Assembly (NCBI RefSeq): GCF_037102585.1
Contig: NW_027043820.1
Span: 2,018,501-2,082,500, forward strand
Length of the DNA stretch: 64,000 nt
Direction: 5' to 3'
DNA from: Saccharomycopsis crataegensis
Taxonomy: Eukaryota; Ascomycota; Saccharomycetes; Ascoideales; Saccharomycopsidaceae
The notes under the pieces were generated by a model. The model did no database searches and had not been told where the DNA came from. It saw only the letters and a list, made by a program, of their open reading frames with translations. Positions 31,737 through 41,050 of the stretch are shown here, in pieces (the first letter of the stretch is position 1; each line of letters opens with the position of its first letter). A program made the position numbers and the translations under genes.

Positions 31737-32233
31737 TTGTTATTTGATTTTTTTTTTTAGCAAAAAACGTTTGTCTTGTCAATGCTACTTATTTCAAAAA
31801 ATATATATATATATTCATAATCTCTCCTCGAAATGATGCTTAAAAAAAAAGCCTTCCATAGGCTATCCGAGTGTCAAATATTTTAATTTTTTTTCAAAAA
31901 AACAGATAATCCACTAATGATGTTTTCATGTTCGAAGGTCTGTTTCCCAATGCAAGATTAGCCTAATTAGGAAAATATGATTTTTTCATCACTCGGAAAT
32001 GCCGACACTATGATGAGGTATAAAAAACCCCCCCACTCCTCCAAGTCAGAACATCAATAATGTATTTGTATATGACAATAATCTACAATTAAAAGGAAAT
32101 TAACTCGTTTAATCGTCTCTCATATAAAGAGATTTTTTTTGTTTATTTCACTGCTCCCCATTTGCCTCTTTCGCTGCTGTTCAGTTTGCTGCTTCATTTG
32201 CTCTTATCGATAAGAAAATTATTGTCATTCACA
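31737..32233. promoter_or_regulatory. promoter region of the 2OG oxygenase gene
   Basis: A 497-bp spacer. A TATAAAAA element lies at 32019-32026, about 210 bp before the ATG, followed by a C-run (32028-32034). A (TA)n stretch near 31800-31815 probably belongs to the 3' end of the LRR gene. Confidence 0.5.
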
Positions 32234-33250
32234 ATGTCCGTTGACTCCAAAAAAATCAGAAAGGTTCCAAAGATCGATTTATCCAACTTTGATTCCCGCC
32301 GTGACGAAATAAAGGAACAATTATGGAATGCTGCTACAACCCATGGATTTTTCTGTCTTGTTAATCAACAATTCCCATCCAAATCTGATATCTTAGAAAT
32401 CTTCCAACTCAGTGAATCTTTCTTTAAATTATCCCCTGAACAAAAGAACAAAACCCCACATATCAAATTAAAGAACACCGGCTATGAGTTTAAAGCCCAA
32501 ATACGTCCAAGCTCCACTACAAAGTTGCCGGAAAACAAAGAATCTTTGCAAATGCAATTACATCGGTATGATGAAAACTGGCCCAATGAGGAGGCATTGG
32601 GCTACGAAGATTGGAAGAAAAAGGTTAGCTCATTCATTTTGAAAGTTCAAGAATTAAGTATGATGATTCTTGATATATTTTCTGAGAAATTGGGGTTTGA
32701 AAAAGAGTTTCTCAGAAGATGCCATGATATTCACGCTGACACTGCTCAATCCACCCTTAGATTTTTACATTATTTTGAAAAATCCCTTGATGTCGAAGGT
32801 GAAACTGCCATAAATTCTATCATCTCTGATGACGAGTCTAAAACCACTAACTGGAGATGTGCTCCTCACACTGACTTTGATGTCATGACACTTTTGTTTT
32901 GCAAAGAAGGCGATAAAGGTTTTGAGTATTGCCCAGGTCGGGAGTCCTTCAATGACTTTGGGTATGGTGATGAATGGTCTTCTATTTCTCCACAAACTGG
33001 GGAGATCGTGATCAACATTGGTGATATGTTGATGTCATGGAGTGACGACAAGTTGAAGTCCAACTTTCATAGGGTGAGATATGTTGATGATTCCATGGCT
33101 GATAGGTTCAGCATTGCATGGTTCAACCAGGCTAATACCGATGTTCTGATACAAGGCCCAGATAAGAGATATGAACCTGTTACTGGCAAGGAATTCATTG
33201 AAAGAGCAATGAAGAGAAATTTTGACAGATTGAATGGGATTGTTAACTGA
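32234..33250 (+). CDS. 2-oxoglutarate/Fe(II) oxygenase, isopenicillin-N-synthase-like
   Basis: A 338-aa soluble enzyme of the isopenicillin N synthase/plant-type 2OG dioxygenase superfamily. The N-terminal DIOX_N part shows KVPKIDLSNFDSRRDEIKEQ and TTHGFFCLVN. The catalytic double-stranded beta-helix has the iron ligands His212 and Asp214 in CAPHTDFDVMTLLF and His279 in SNFHRVRYV. The 2OG-binding pair is Arg291 and Ser293 in DRFSIAWF. All key residues are present, so it should be active. The substrate is unknown; fungal relatives include S. pombe Isp7. The in-frame upstream TTG at 32162 is not used. The ATG at 32234 is preceded by ACA and starts MSVDSKK. Confidence 0.9.
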   Translation: MSVDSKKIRKVPKIDLSNFDSRRDEIKEQLWNAATTHGFFCLVNQQFPSKSDILEIFQLSESFFKLSPEQKNKTPHIKLKNTGYEFKAQIRPSSTTKLPENKESLQMQLHRYDENWPNEEALGYEDWKKKVSSFILKVQELSMMILDIFSEKLGFEKEFLRRCHDIHADTAQSTLRFLHYFEKSLDVEGETAINSIISDDESKTTNWRCAPHTDFDVMTLLFCKEGDKGFEYCPGRESFNDFGYGDEWSSISPQTGEIVINIGDMLMSWSDDKLKSNFHRVRYVDDSMADRFSIAWFNQANTDVLIQGPDKRYEPVTGKEFIERAMKRNFDRLNGIVN

Positions 33251-33808
33251 TTATACTTCTATTACGTTTTCCTGAATGTAAATTCTGAGTTCTCAAACAT
33301 ATTGTAGATCCATAATAATCGTATTAATAGTTTTTGATTGCACTGTTACGCTTGGAACATTTGGTGCAGATACCAAATAAATTCGAAAACCCTTGATTGC
33401 CGTAATAGAAACCGTGGCATTGACAAAAAAAAACTTCCAGAACCCTTGAAAAGTCTCTCGCAAAATAAGACACTACCGCACCAATAAATCCTGTTGTCTC
33501 AGTTGCTACTGGACGTGGACATCTGATTGGCTCAAATGGCACGACTTTATCTATTTGATCTTAGTTGAAAAATCCAAAACTTTGGTGCAAAATCCCCCAA
33601 CACCTTCAGCCGGGTTATCCAGGTATATCGTTTACACGCAATTTTTTTTGTCGAGCTTAGTAAGATTATTGAGAAATGTCAAATCAAATCAATGATTAGC
33701 AGTTCAGGAACCTTAACCTTAAGAAAGTCCGGAAAATAAAGAATTTATAACTTCTTCCAAACACACACATATACCACTCTAGATTCCTAAATATACACAT
33801 TTACAAAA
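33251..33808. other. intergenic region between oxygenase and BOL2
   Basis: A 558-bp spacer. A 72-codon minus-strand frame (33324-33542) begins with GTG only and is not called. The part before BOL2 is A/C-rich. Confidence 0.5.
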
Positions 33809-34063
33809 ATGGTTTCTGCAGAAGAGCTTAAAGATATTATCATTGAAAAATTGAAAGCACAGGAAGCTCAGGTCCATGATATCAGTGGTGGCTGTGGCCA
33901 GTCCTTTTCTGTTCTTATTGTCTCTGATGTATTCGTCAAAAAGAATAAGTTGGCAAGACATAGAATCGTCAATACTGAATTGAAGGATATCATATCATCA
34001 ATCCATGCTTTCACTCAAAAGACGTACACTGTGGAAGAGTGGGCCAAAGAACATTCTAACTAA
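33809..34063 (+). CDS. BOL2: BolA-like protein, cytosolic Fe-S regulator
   Basis: An 84-aa BolA protein matching yeast Bol2 (Fra2). Fra2 with monothiol glutaredoxins Grx3/4 and Fra1 passes iron status to Aft1/2-type or other iron regulators. The loop with the cysteine reads SGGCGQSF (Cys29). The C-terminal signature IHAFTQKTYTVEEW carries His66, the Fe-S ligand of BolA-Grx heterodimers. The Cys-containing loop separates Bol2 from the mitochondrial Bol1 and Bol3. There is no presequence, consistent with the cytosol. It is shorter at the N-terminus than the S. cerevisiae protein but complete as a BolA fold. Confidence 0.93.
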   Translation: MVSAEELKDIIIEKLKAQEAQVHDISGGCGQSFSVLIVSDVFVKKNKLARHRIVNTELKDIISSIHAFTQKTYTVEEWAKEHSN

Positions 34064-34944
34064 GTTTTTTGATACAATGGAGGAGAGCGTCGGTTAATTC
34101 CATGACTTCTGACGATAATAATTATATGCGGATGGTTGCAAATCCATGGATCCTTAAACTGACCTACAGCATCATCTACCATTTTATTGTTTACGCTGCC
34201 TATGCTTTCTGATTAGCTTGGATAATTTCCTGGAAATTGGCAGTCATTTTTTTTTCAAAAAAAAATAAGTTGATTTCACTACTGTTCCTGATTGATCTCC
34301 AATTATTATTTCCCATTTTCTTCAGTTACTTTCCCCTATATTATAGCCATTTTTCCTTATTCCGTTATTACATGCCCCTTATATAGAACCTCTGATATCA
34401 AACACACCAATTCTAATAAGAATCATTCTCCTCTTTGTTTCTCTTTCGTTCCCCCTTTTCGCTGTGTCATAAGTCCGCAGGATGACAGTCACTCGCATTT
34501 TCTTATGCTTACAGCTTCAGATCCTGAAGTAGTCCTCTTTAGTGATAATATTCAAATACACAAGCCTCATTCCAACCACAACCATAATATCTACTTTCTA
34601 GGAAAATAGGCTATCGATGGTTGGTAGAAAAAACAGGAAAAAGAAAAGAGACACTTTATACAGTTAGACAATTTTGAGACATCTGTTATTGAGCACTCCT
34701 TCAAGGCAGGGTAATACGTCACACGAACAAAAAAAAAATTGTTACTAATTTTTGATGTTATTCCTTTTGAGCGATTATACTTTTGATGTCACAGTCATCG
34801 GCAACTGTCTGAGCAGGCAATAAATTTTTATTTCATATTTCATTTCATATTCCGTTCTATAACACCTATATCAACTGCACCCGCCCGTCAAAGTCATCGC
34901 AAATACATACTATTGGTTGCTTTGTTTATTTTCGGTAATTAAAG
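34064..34944. other. intergenic region upstream of MDM34
   Basis: An 881-bp spacer, pyrimidine-rich on the plus strand between about 34290 and 34480. A 105-codon frame (34292-34609) has no recognisable motif and arises from this composition. No RNA gene is seen. Confidence 0.5.
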
Positions 34945-36864
34945 ATGTCGGTTAATATCAACTGGAACTCTCTTGAACAAGAATCCTTGCTCTGTTGGAG
35001 CAGGGATCTTTTGAATGATGCTCTCAACTCTGGCAAGAAACCTAGTATATTGGCCTCCGATATTGAGATACAGGACTTACATTTTGGTAATAACGCGCCA
35101 ATTGTAGAAATCCTCGAAATTGGCGATTTGGATACCGATAAGTTCAGGGGGATCTTTAAAATTAAGTACGCGGGGGATTCATATATTAATTTGGCAACAA
35201 AGATCCAGGCCAACCCGATGAACATTTTTCATAATAATCTGTTGGCGAAATACTCGGATTTTATCCTCCCTGAATTGGGAATGGTGAATCAGAAGTTTGA
35301 AATCCCTATCAATTTAAAGCTATCAAAAATAATGTTATCAGGTATAATTATTATTGTGTTTAATAAATCAAAAGGTTTGACTTTGGTGTTCAAAAACGAT
35401 CCTCTTGAGAATATCGACGTCTCTTCAACTTTTGATGCAATTCCTGCGGTTAGAAAATTCCTCCAAATTCAAATTGAAAACCAGATTAGGGATTTGTTTA
35501 GAGAAATTTTACCAAATGTTTTGTACAAAGTTTCTCAACGATGGACCAATAATATACATTCTCAGTTATTAAATGGGGGCTCTAATAAGGTTAACAAGGA
35601 GAATGATAAGAAAGTGGTATTATTTAGTGACATTAATCCAGATGGCCCAGATCTATCACCAGGAAATTTACTCAGGTTGTCGACATTAAGCGGTTCTCGA
35701 CAATCTTTATCGCTTGGAATTCCAAAAATCAAAGATTTCATTCAGCGGTCAACCATTGAGAAATTTATTAACGTGCACAATAGAATCAAAAACCAGAACT
35801 CGTTCTTCTTATTCAATAACCACAAATATGCCAACGGGCTTCCAATTGAATTATTCGCAGCAAGTAATGGTGATATGACTCATGACTATTCTTCCATTGA
35901 AAAAGCTATTGTTGATGTCAGCAAATACCAACTGATCAATTACAACAATAAAAACCAGACAAACAATAAGCACGTGAAGAAGCCGAGGAGAAGAGTTATT
36001 AAGCTCGGTGGTCCTAAGAAAAAGGCTGGAGTGTCATCACAACCAAAGGCAGATGATGATGATGCTTCTAGTGACATTACTGCTGTATCATTCAATAAGA
36101 CAGGTTTGCGTAGCGACGTGGCGCACACTGATAATGATGAGGGAGATAGTGCTACTCTCGTTGACGATATTGAAGATTTGGATAACCCAGAATGTTCCGC
36201 CAATAGTTCAGACTCCTACATCACTGGCCATAAGTTGAGAGAAAAGAGGGCTTTGAGCTCATCATCCGCTAGTGTGGAGTATCTAAGATCTCTCTACGCC
36301 GAACAGCAAAAATCACAAAAGGCCAATGAAATCAAGAAAGCTATTGATAACTCTATGAAGAATAATGATGAAAGCAACAAAAACTTCAAACAAGAGGTTA
36401 AGAGGCCATATATCATCACTCAAATTTCTACTGATAATTCTAACAAGGATAATATCAGAAGTCCATTGAATGATAAGTCCATGTTGAGCTTATCCTTAGG
36501 ATTGAATAATAGGGTCATCAATAGATCCGAAGGGAAGAAAGGGATCATTTCTAATGCAGTTAAAAGCAAGAAAGAAGGAGCGCATGCCACAAAAACTCCG
36601 GTTAAGCATAAAGATAAAAACAAGCCAGAAACAGTTACTATTAAATTGAAGTTGAATGACAAAATCAGGAATGAGAAAGCCAGGGATAAAAACTCAAGCA
36701 ACAACTCTGAATATGCCACATCGAAATATTATAAAAAATTATCCAATTTCAATAATATTCCTTCATCCGATGAAGGCTTGGTTGGAAACAGAAAAACTGG
36801 AGCAATTGATTTTTTTACTTCTAATCCTGTGCTTTCTGACATTCCACCTCCTTATGCTCCATAG
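34945..36864 (+). CDS. MDM34: ERMES complex subunit Mdm34
   Basis: A mitochondrial outer-membrane component of the ER-mitochondria encounter structure, a lipid-transfer tether with Mmm1, Mdm12 and Mdm10. The SMP domain fills about residues 1-205. It starts with the family signature MSVNINWNSL and includes LLAKYSDFILPEL, IVFNKSKGLTLVFKNDPLEN and QIENQIRDLFREILPNVLYK. The remaining 430 residues are low in complexity and basic/acidic patterned, with KKPRRRVIKLGGPKKK near residue 348. Such a tail is common for Mdm34 in Candida-type yeasts. The protein ends in a proline motif (IPPPYAP) that could be a PY ligand for the Rsp5 ubiquitin ligase, as reported for Mdm34 in S. cerevisiae. The length of 639 aa is on the long side. 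Confidence 0.96.
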   Translation: MSVNINWNSLEQESLLCWSRDLLNDALNSGKKPSILASDIEIQDLHFGNNAPIVEILEIGDLDTDKFRGIFKIKYAGDSYINLATKIQANPMNIFHNNLLAKYSDFILPELGMVNQKFEIPINLKLSKIMLSGIIIIVFNKSKGLTLVFKNDPLENIDVSSTFDAIPAVRKFLQIQIENQIRDLFREILPNVLYKVSQRWTNNIHSQLLNGGSNKVNKENDKKVVLFSDINPDGPDLSPGNLLRLSTLSGSRQSLSLGIPKIKDFIQRSTIEKFINVHNRIKNQNSFFLFNNHKYANGLPIELFAASNGDMTHDYSSIEKAIVDVSKYQLINYNNKNQTNNKHVKKPRRRVIKLGGPKKKAGVSSQPKADDDDASSDITAVSFNKTGLRSDVAHTDNDEGDSATLVDDIEDLDNPECSANSSDSYITGHKLREKRALSSSSASVEYLRSLYAEQQKSQKANEIKKAIDNSMKNNDESNKNFKQEVKRPYIITQISTDNSNKDNIRSPLNDKSMLSLSLGLNNRVINRSEGKKGIISNAVKSKKEGAHATKTPVKHKDKNKPETVTIKLKLNDKIRNEKARDKNSSNNSEYATSKYYKKLSNFNNIPSSDEGLVGNRKTGAIDFFTSNPVLSDIPPPYAP

Positions 36865-37467
36865 TAGCTGCCTGAATACGACTAATAAAACTATATGGCG
36901 ATAATGTTTTTTCGTTTTTTTTTTTCTTTCCATGGGTTGAATACCCAGGGCTATTTTCAATGACTTTGCTTTCCTGGATTCTGATTTATTTATTTTTTCT
37001 CTTCTTGTTCTGTTGCACATTCAAACAGTATTTGCTAAGTTTGCTTTATTGAATATTCGGATCAAACCATACAGGTGATGGGGGAGTCCACTAGTGTCAT
37101 CAATTAATTAAACGATGCAATAATTTACAGCTGTAATTCAAGATTAGATGTTCTACTTATTTATTTTTTTGTTATTTTAATTTCTCTTTAAACATGGGTT
37201 ATTTTGGTTTTATTCTTTGATATTTTACTATTCGCACCACATACGTTAGTGTCAATATACATGAGTTCTTCAACATTTATTATTTTTTTATTCCAAAACC
37301 TGAGTCTGCAAAAAACAATCATTCAAAGAATCTGCTGGTATACATACGCGAATTAACAGCTATAAATATCACTATATGCGGTGTTGTAGTAAAGACGCCA
37401 CCAGAAATCGCCTCTCACATTGTCCCATCTAATAAAACACTAACCGCCGCAATCAACAGCCCAAATC
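36865..37467. other. intergenic region between MDM34 and the ZIP3-like gene
   Basis: A 603-bp AT-rich spacer with T-tracts. Only short frames without features. Confidence 0.5.
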
Positions 37468-39125
37468 ATGAACTTTGGCCAGCCATTTATCCATTGTGGG
37501 GTTTGCTTCAAACAATCTTGCAAACAGACCCATTTAAAACGAGGTTCTAATGCAAGCCTTCAAAGAAACGACGAAGGCGACGATGACGATGGTGGTTTTT
37601 ACATGACGAGTTGTGCTCACGTTTTATGTTATGCTCATACGAATTTATCAAATCAAGGTATTTATAATGACCTTCGAGCGATCACAATAAACTATCGAGT
37701 TGTTGTTTTTTTTTTTGTTTTTTTTTTTGGTATTCGTGGTTTCATTTTTGGACAAACTATTAACATACATCTTTTTTTTCTTTCTGAAGCAGGACAGTTT
37801 TTTGGGAATCAAATTGATATCAACAACATTAAAATCACTTGTGGTATTTGTCAGACTTCAGGAGTTTCTTTGAAAAAAATCGACGATAATTTACCCATGG
37901 AAATTGCAATGTACTTTAACTCATTGCCGCAACAGTTGGAAACAATTTTTGCAATTTCTCAATTCCAATACGTAGGGATGCAAGATATGGTCAACTATCA
38001 AAGGAGTTATATACAGAAGTTGCTAGAAAAAGTCGATAAACAGCGTCAATTATTAATTACCGCCAAAGAAGAGATTACTCAAATAGAGAAATACAAGAGG
38101 TAAGTGTCATTCTCTTTCTCCGAATAGAGAGTATAAACCAATTCTGTACTCCTTCCTATCATACTAACCTATTCGACAGCAAGATTAAAGATTTAGAAAA
38201 AAATAACAGTATTTTACGAGCAAAAGTTCGAAGTTTGGAAAATGGAGACTCTCTTAAAGCCCCACCAACAAGATCTATTCATTTCATGAATAGGCCAATC
38301 AATACTGGTAATAGCTCAATAATTGAACATGATTTGAAACAATTAGTCGAACAGCAGAAATATGATAAAACTAATGATACTCCTAACTATAATACCCGGC
38401 AGCAGTTTAATGGTGAAGATGGAAATACCTTTATTAGAATGGTCAAAGAAAGCTCGACTAAAAGAGGAATGTTTGCTCGTCAATCCATGTCAACATGGCA
38501 ACAACAACACCAAAATTTACAGCCCAATGGACTGTTGAGCCAACCAAGAGTTCATAATCAAGTTGCTGAATCAACCAATATTCAGAATAATTCAGGAATT
38601 AATTATGGGGTTGTTTCTGGTAATATGGTGCGTAATGGTGGCGATGTCAATAGAAACGGCAGTGGTGAGGGTCTTTTAGCGGTGAACAATACGGTTTTTG
38701 GCAATAATGGGTCTTCGAGATTCATTTCCCTTGAATCAGAGGGTCATGAACTGGGAGAAATAAATAATAACAAGATTAGTAATAATTATAAACGCCCAAT
38801 AATATTTCCAGACCTAGTGAAATTTAGGGCTGATAATAGTGGGAGCGGAGGTGATTTTGAAGTACAAGTTCGAGAATCAAGAAATAGTATGCAACCTTAT
38901 CAGCTGAAGAATTCTAATGGTACCAATAGTGAAAATAGCGGGACCAGTCCCTTGAGACCATTCAGTAGATCGAGATTGTCTACGAGCAATGGGAAATCTG
39001 TCGGTCATATAGCTAGTAGACTAAGCGCCCACATGAAAGTAGGTAAACAAAGAATGTCAACTTACAATGGATCATCATCGAATAATAGAGAGATCGGAAG
39101 AGTTCTGAGAAACAATAGAATATAG
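37468..39125 (+). CDS. ZIP3: Zip3/HEI10-type meiotic RING E3 ligase, three exons
   Basis: Exons 37468-37657, 37793-38099 and 38180-39125 join to a 480-aa protein, very close to the length of S. cerevisiae Zip3 (Cst9). Joining exons 1 and 2 completes a RING. Ligands are Cys10, Cys13, Cys49, His51, Cys54, His57 (CAHVLCYAHT) and, after the junction, Cys80 and Cys83 (ITCGICQ). The C-x-H-x2-C-x2-H core is the one seen in HEI10/CCNB1IP1 proteins. A coiled coil follows (YQRSYIQKLLEKVDKQRQLL onward), and it runs across the exon 2-3 junction as EKYKSKIKDLEKNNSILRAK. The tail is Asn/Ser-rich and disordered with a basic end. The family promotes crossover formation as SUMO or ubiquitin ligases at synapsis sites. 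The family is well supported; the exact ortholog is less so. Confidence 0.85.
37658..37792 (+). other. intron 1 of the ZIP3-like gene
   Basis: 135 nt from GTATTT to AAGCAG. A branch point CTATTAAC lies at 37757-37764, 28 nt before the acceptor. The intron is a multiple of three and has no in-frame stop, so the unspliced frame stays open but would place 45 mostly Phe/Ile/Val residues inside the RING. Splicing brings CAHVLC and CGIC into normal RING spacing, which is the best evidence for it. Confidence 0.82.
38100..38179 (+). other. intron 2 of the ZIP3-like gene
   Basis: 80 nt with a 5' site GTAAGT, a perfect TACTAAC branch point at 38162-38168 and a CGACAG acceptor. Removal joins two frames and continues a coiled coil without interruption. 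Very confident. Confidence 0.93.
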
Positions 39126-39755
39126 AATATTGGTTAAGCTGGATATCCATATACTGTTCAAAGTTTCTAATCAATGTGTTATGCTCTTTATCAACACTGT
39201 ATAATACATGCCATATGCTTATTGAATAACTTTAGTTCCTTTGTATTGTGACCTTTTTGCTAACGTTCACATCATCAAAATTCTATGAAATACAATAAGC
39301 TCTCCTTCAACGAATCCACAGAACACAGATCAGAAAATGAATAAATCCTTTATTTATTATGAGTGCATCTTTATGATAGTAATGAGAAGAAAGAAGCTGA
39401 TGAATTGATAATAATAATAGTGGTGATAAAAAAAAAAGTGAAATAACATAAAACCTTGAAATAAACCAAAAACACATGACAATATGATAATATATGAGAT
39501 GAGATCACAACTTTGTCTTGACATCAAAATACAACCAAAAGAGCGGTGCACAATGAGTGTCTACCATTATATTACTTCAAAACCCATTTTTGGTATAACC
39601 TTTTTAACCATGACAATTGTTGTATCGTTCACTCTTTTTCTCACTCTTTTTTTATTTTTTATTGTTCTTTTGAAATTTCTGGAAGAAACTCCTCTTTTTT
39701 TTTTATAATATTTGCTGTAATAGAAGATTAGAAATAAATCCTTGAATCATATCAT
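39126..39755. other. intergenic region between the ZIP3-like gene and COX9
   Basis: A 630-bp convergent 3' spacer, AT-rich, with homopolymer tracts. Short hydrophobic frames here look fortuitous. Confidence 0.5.
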
Positions 39756-39938
39756 TTAAGCGTCTTCGGCTTGTTTGGCAGCGGCCAATTGTTGGTAGTA
39801 GTCTTCACGCTTGGAAACAACACCCTTGTGGAAAGACCACCAGTACCAACTACCACCAAGGGTACCAAGGGCCAAACCGATGACGAGATCGGTGGCAGCA
39901 CGTCTCTTAAGGGAACCAGTAATAGGAGCGATTGGCAT
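39756..39938 (-). CDS. COX9: cytochrome c oxidase subunit VIIa
   Basis: A 60-aa subunit of complex IV in the inner mitochondrial membrane. It starts MPIAPITGSLKRRAATD, the Cox9 signature, followed by one membrane helix (LVIGLALGTLGGSWYWWSFH) and a charged tail (KREDYYQQLAAAKQ). There is no cleavable presequence, as is usual for Cox9. Its size equals that of the S. cerevisiae protein. It is divergent from COX8 across a short shared promoter. Confidence 0.96.
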   Translation of the reverse strand: MPIAPITGSLKRRAATDLVIGLALGTLGGSWYWWSFHKGVVSKREDYYQQLAAAKQAEDA

Positions 39939-40288
39939 TGTTGATGTTATTAGTTATTTAGTATTTTTCTTGCTGAAGTCGCTGTAGTACAATAACTCTC
40001 TTCTAAAAGCAGTATTGAAGAAAAAAAAATCATCTCACACAATCATCGTCTCTCTGGACATGCAGCCCCGTGCCAATCACAGTGGCGGGATTGGAATATC
40101 TCGCGATTTTTTTTGGATTTTTTTTTTTTAGGATTTTTTTTATTTTTTTTCCGCTCTTACTGTTAGCAAAGCACGGGCAACCCCTGGTGATTTTTGTTAG
40201 AAAAATTATTGGGTGAATTTACTATTGATTATATACATAATATTCCACTAATAGATCTACCGAAATTTTGACACAACCACCCACAAAA
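39939..40288. promoter_or_regulatory. shared COX9/COX8 promoter with opposed CCAAT boxes
   Basis: A 350-bp divergent promoter. CCAAT lies on the plus strand at 40073-40077 and on the minus strand at 40090-40094 (ATTGG), facing each other near the centre. CCAAT boxes are bound by the Hap2/3/4/5 (HAP) complex that drives respiratory genes in yeasts. Poly-T tracts at 40106-40150 could exclude nucleosomes. Co-regulation of the two complex IV subunits is inferred. Confidence 0.7.
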
Positions 40289-40531
40289 ATGTTCGCCAGA
40301 CAAACCACTGCTGCCGCTAGAAACGTCGTCTCCAAGAGAGCTTTCTCTACCACCACCACCAGAGCCTCTGGTCACTATGCTGAAGGTCCATACTCTAACC
40401 TTCCATTCAAGGTCCACAACAGAAAGATCCCATACGCTGCCATCCACTTTGGTTTCTTCGGTTTGGGTTTCGCTCTTCCATTCGTTGCCGTCGGCTGGCA
40501 ATTATACAAGTCCGGTTCTTTCAACAACTAA
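40289..40531 (+). CDS. COX8: cytochrome c oxidase subunit VIIc (Cox8)
   Basis: An 80-aa inner-membrane subunit of complex IV. The first about 30 residues (MFARQTTAAARNVVSKRAFS) form a basic, Ser/Thr/Ala-rich mitochondrial presequence. The mature part has the Cox8 signature GPYSNLPFKVHNRKIPYA, then one membrane helix (IHFGFFGLGFALPFVAVGWQ) and a short tail ending FNN. An in-frame TTG at 40268 is not used; the start is the ATG at 40289 in the good context ACAAAAATG. Confidence 0.95.
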   Translation: MFARQTTAAARNVVSKRAFSTTTTRASGHYAEGPYSNLPFKVHNRKIPYAAIHFGFFGLGFALPFVAVGWQLYKSGSFNN

Positions 40532-41050
40532 GTGTGCTTACTCCATACTTTTTTTTTATTGAAGGGATGCAGTCACTGCTTGCCGAGACTTGGGTACTGT
40601 AAGATGTGAAGATGAAGAAGGAACATGAAAAAAAAATAATATAATACTAATAATAATATTCCTATGACATTAGTTCAGGAGAACCCATTGCTTTACAATT
40701 CACTACTACTACAATGAACAATAATACAGATTCTTATGAAAGTGTGTTTTGTTTTATTTTTATATCGGCATTTTTTTTTTCTTAGTTATTATCTGATTTC
40801 TCGCTGGTTGAATATGGAGGAGTTTGAGAATGTGAAATCAATAAACAAATAGGTTATCACGAAGTTATTTTTTTGGACTCTGTAGGTAGTTCCAGTATCT
40901 GAAGGGTTTCATTTACATGTAAGACCTACTCATCTACAAAGAAATAAAAATGGATTAACAAAATGAATTGTGTCAATTACAAAGATATCGAATGCTTGTA
41001 ATATATATAATGATATTAACTTATCTAAAATAATGAAATTAGAATATTAA
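40532..41050. other. convergent intergenic region
   Basis: A 519-bp AT-rich 3' spacer between COX8 and the PUS7 fusion gene. Nothing recognised. Confidence 0.5.

Noticed and set aside
33324-33542. 72-codon minus-strand frame with a CxxC near its end
   Set aside because: It starts only with GTG, has no ATG and no recognisable domain.
34292-34609. 105-codon plus-strand frame upstream of MDM34
   Set aside because: It lies in a pyrimidine-rich stretch and encodes an irregular Pro/Ser/Phe/His mix with no family features.
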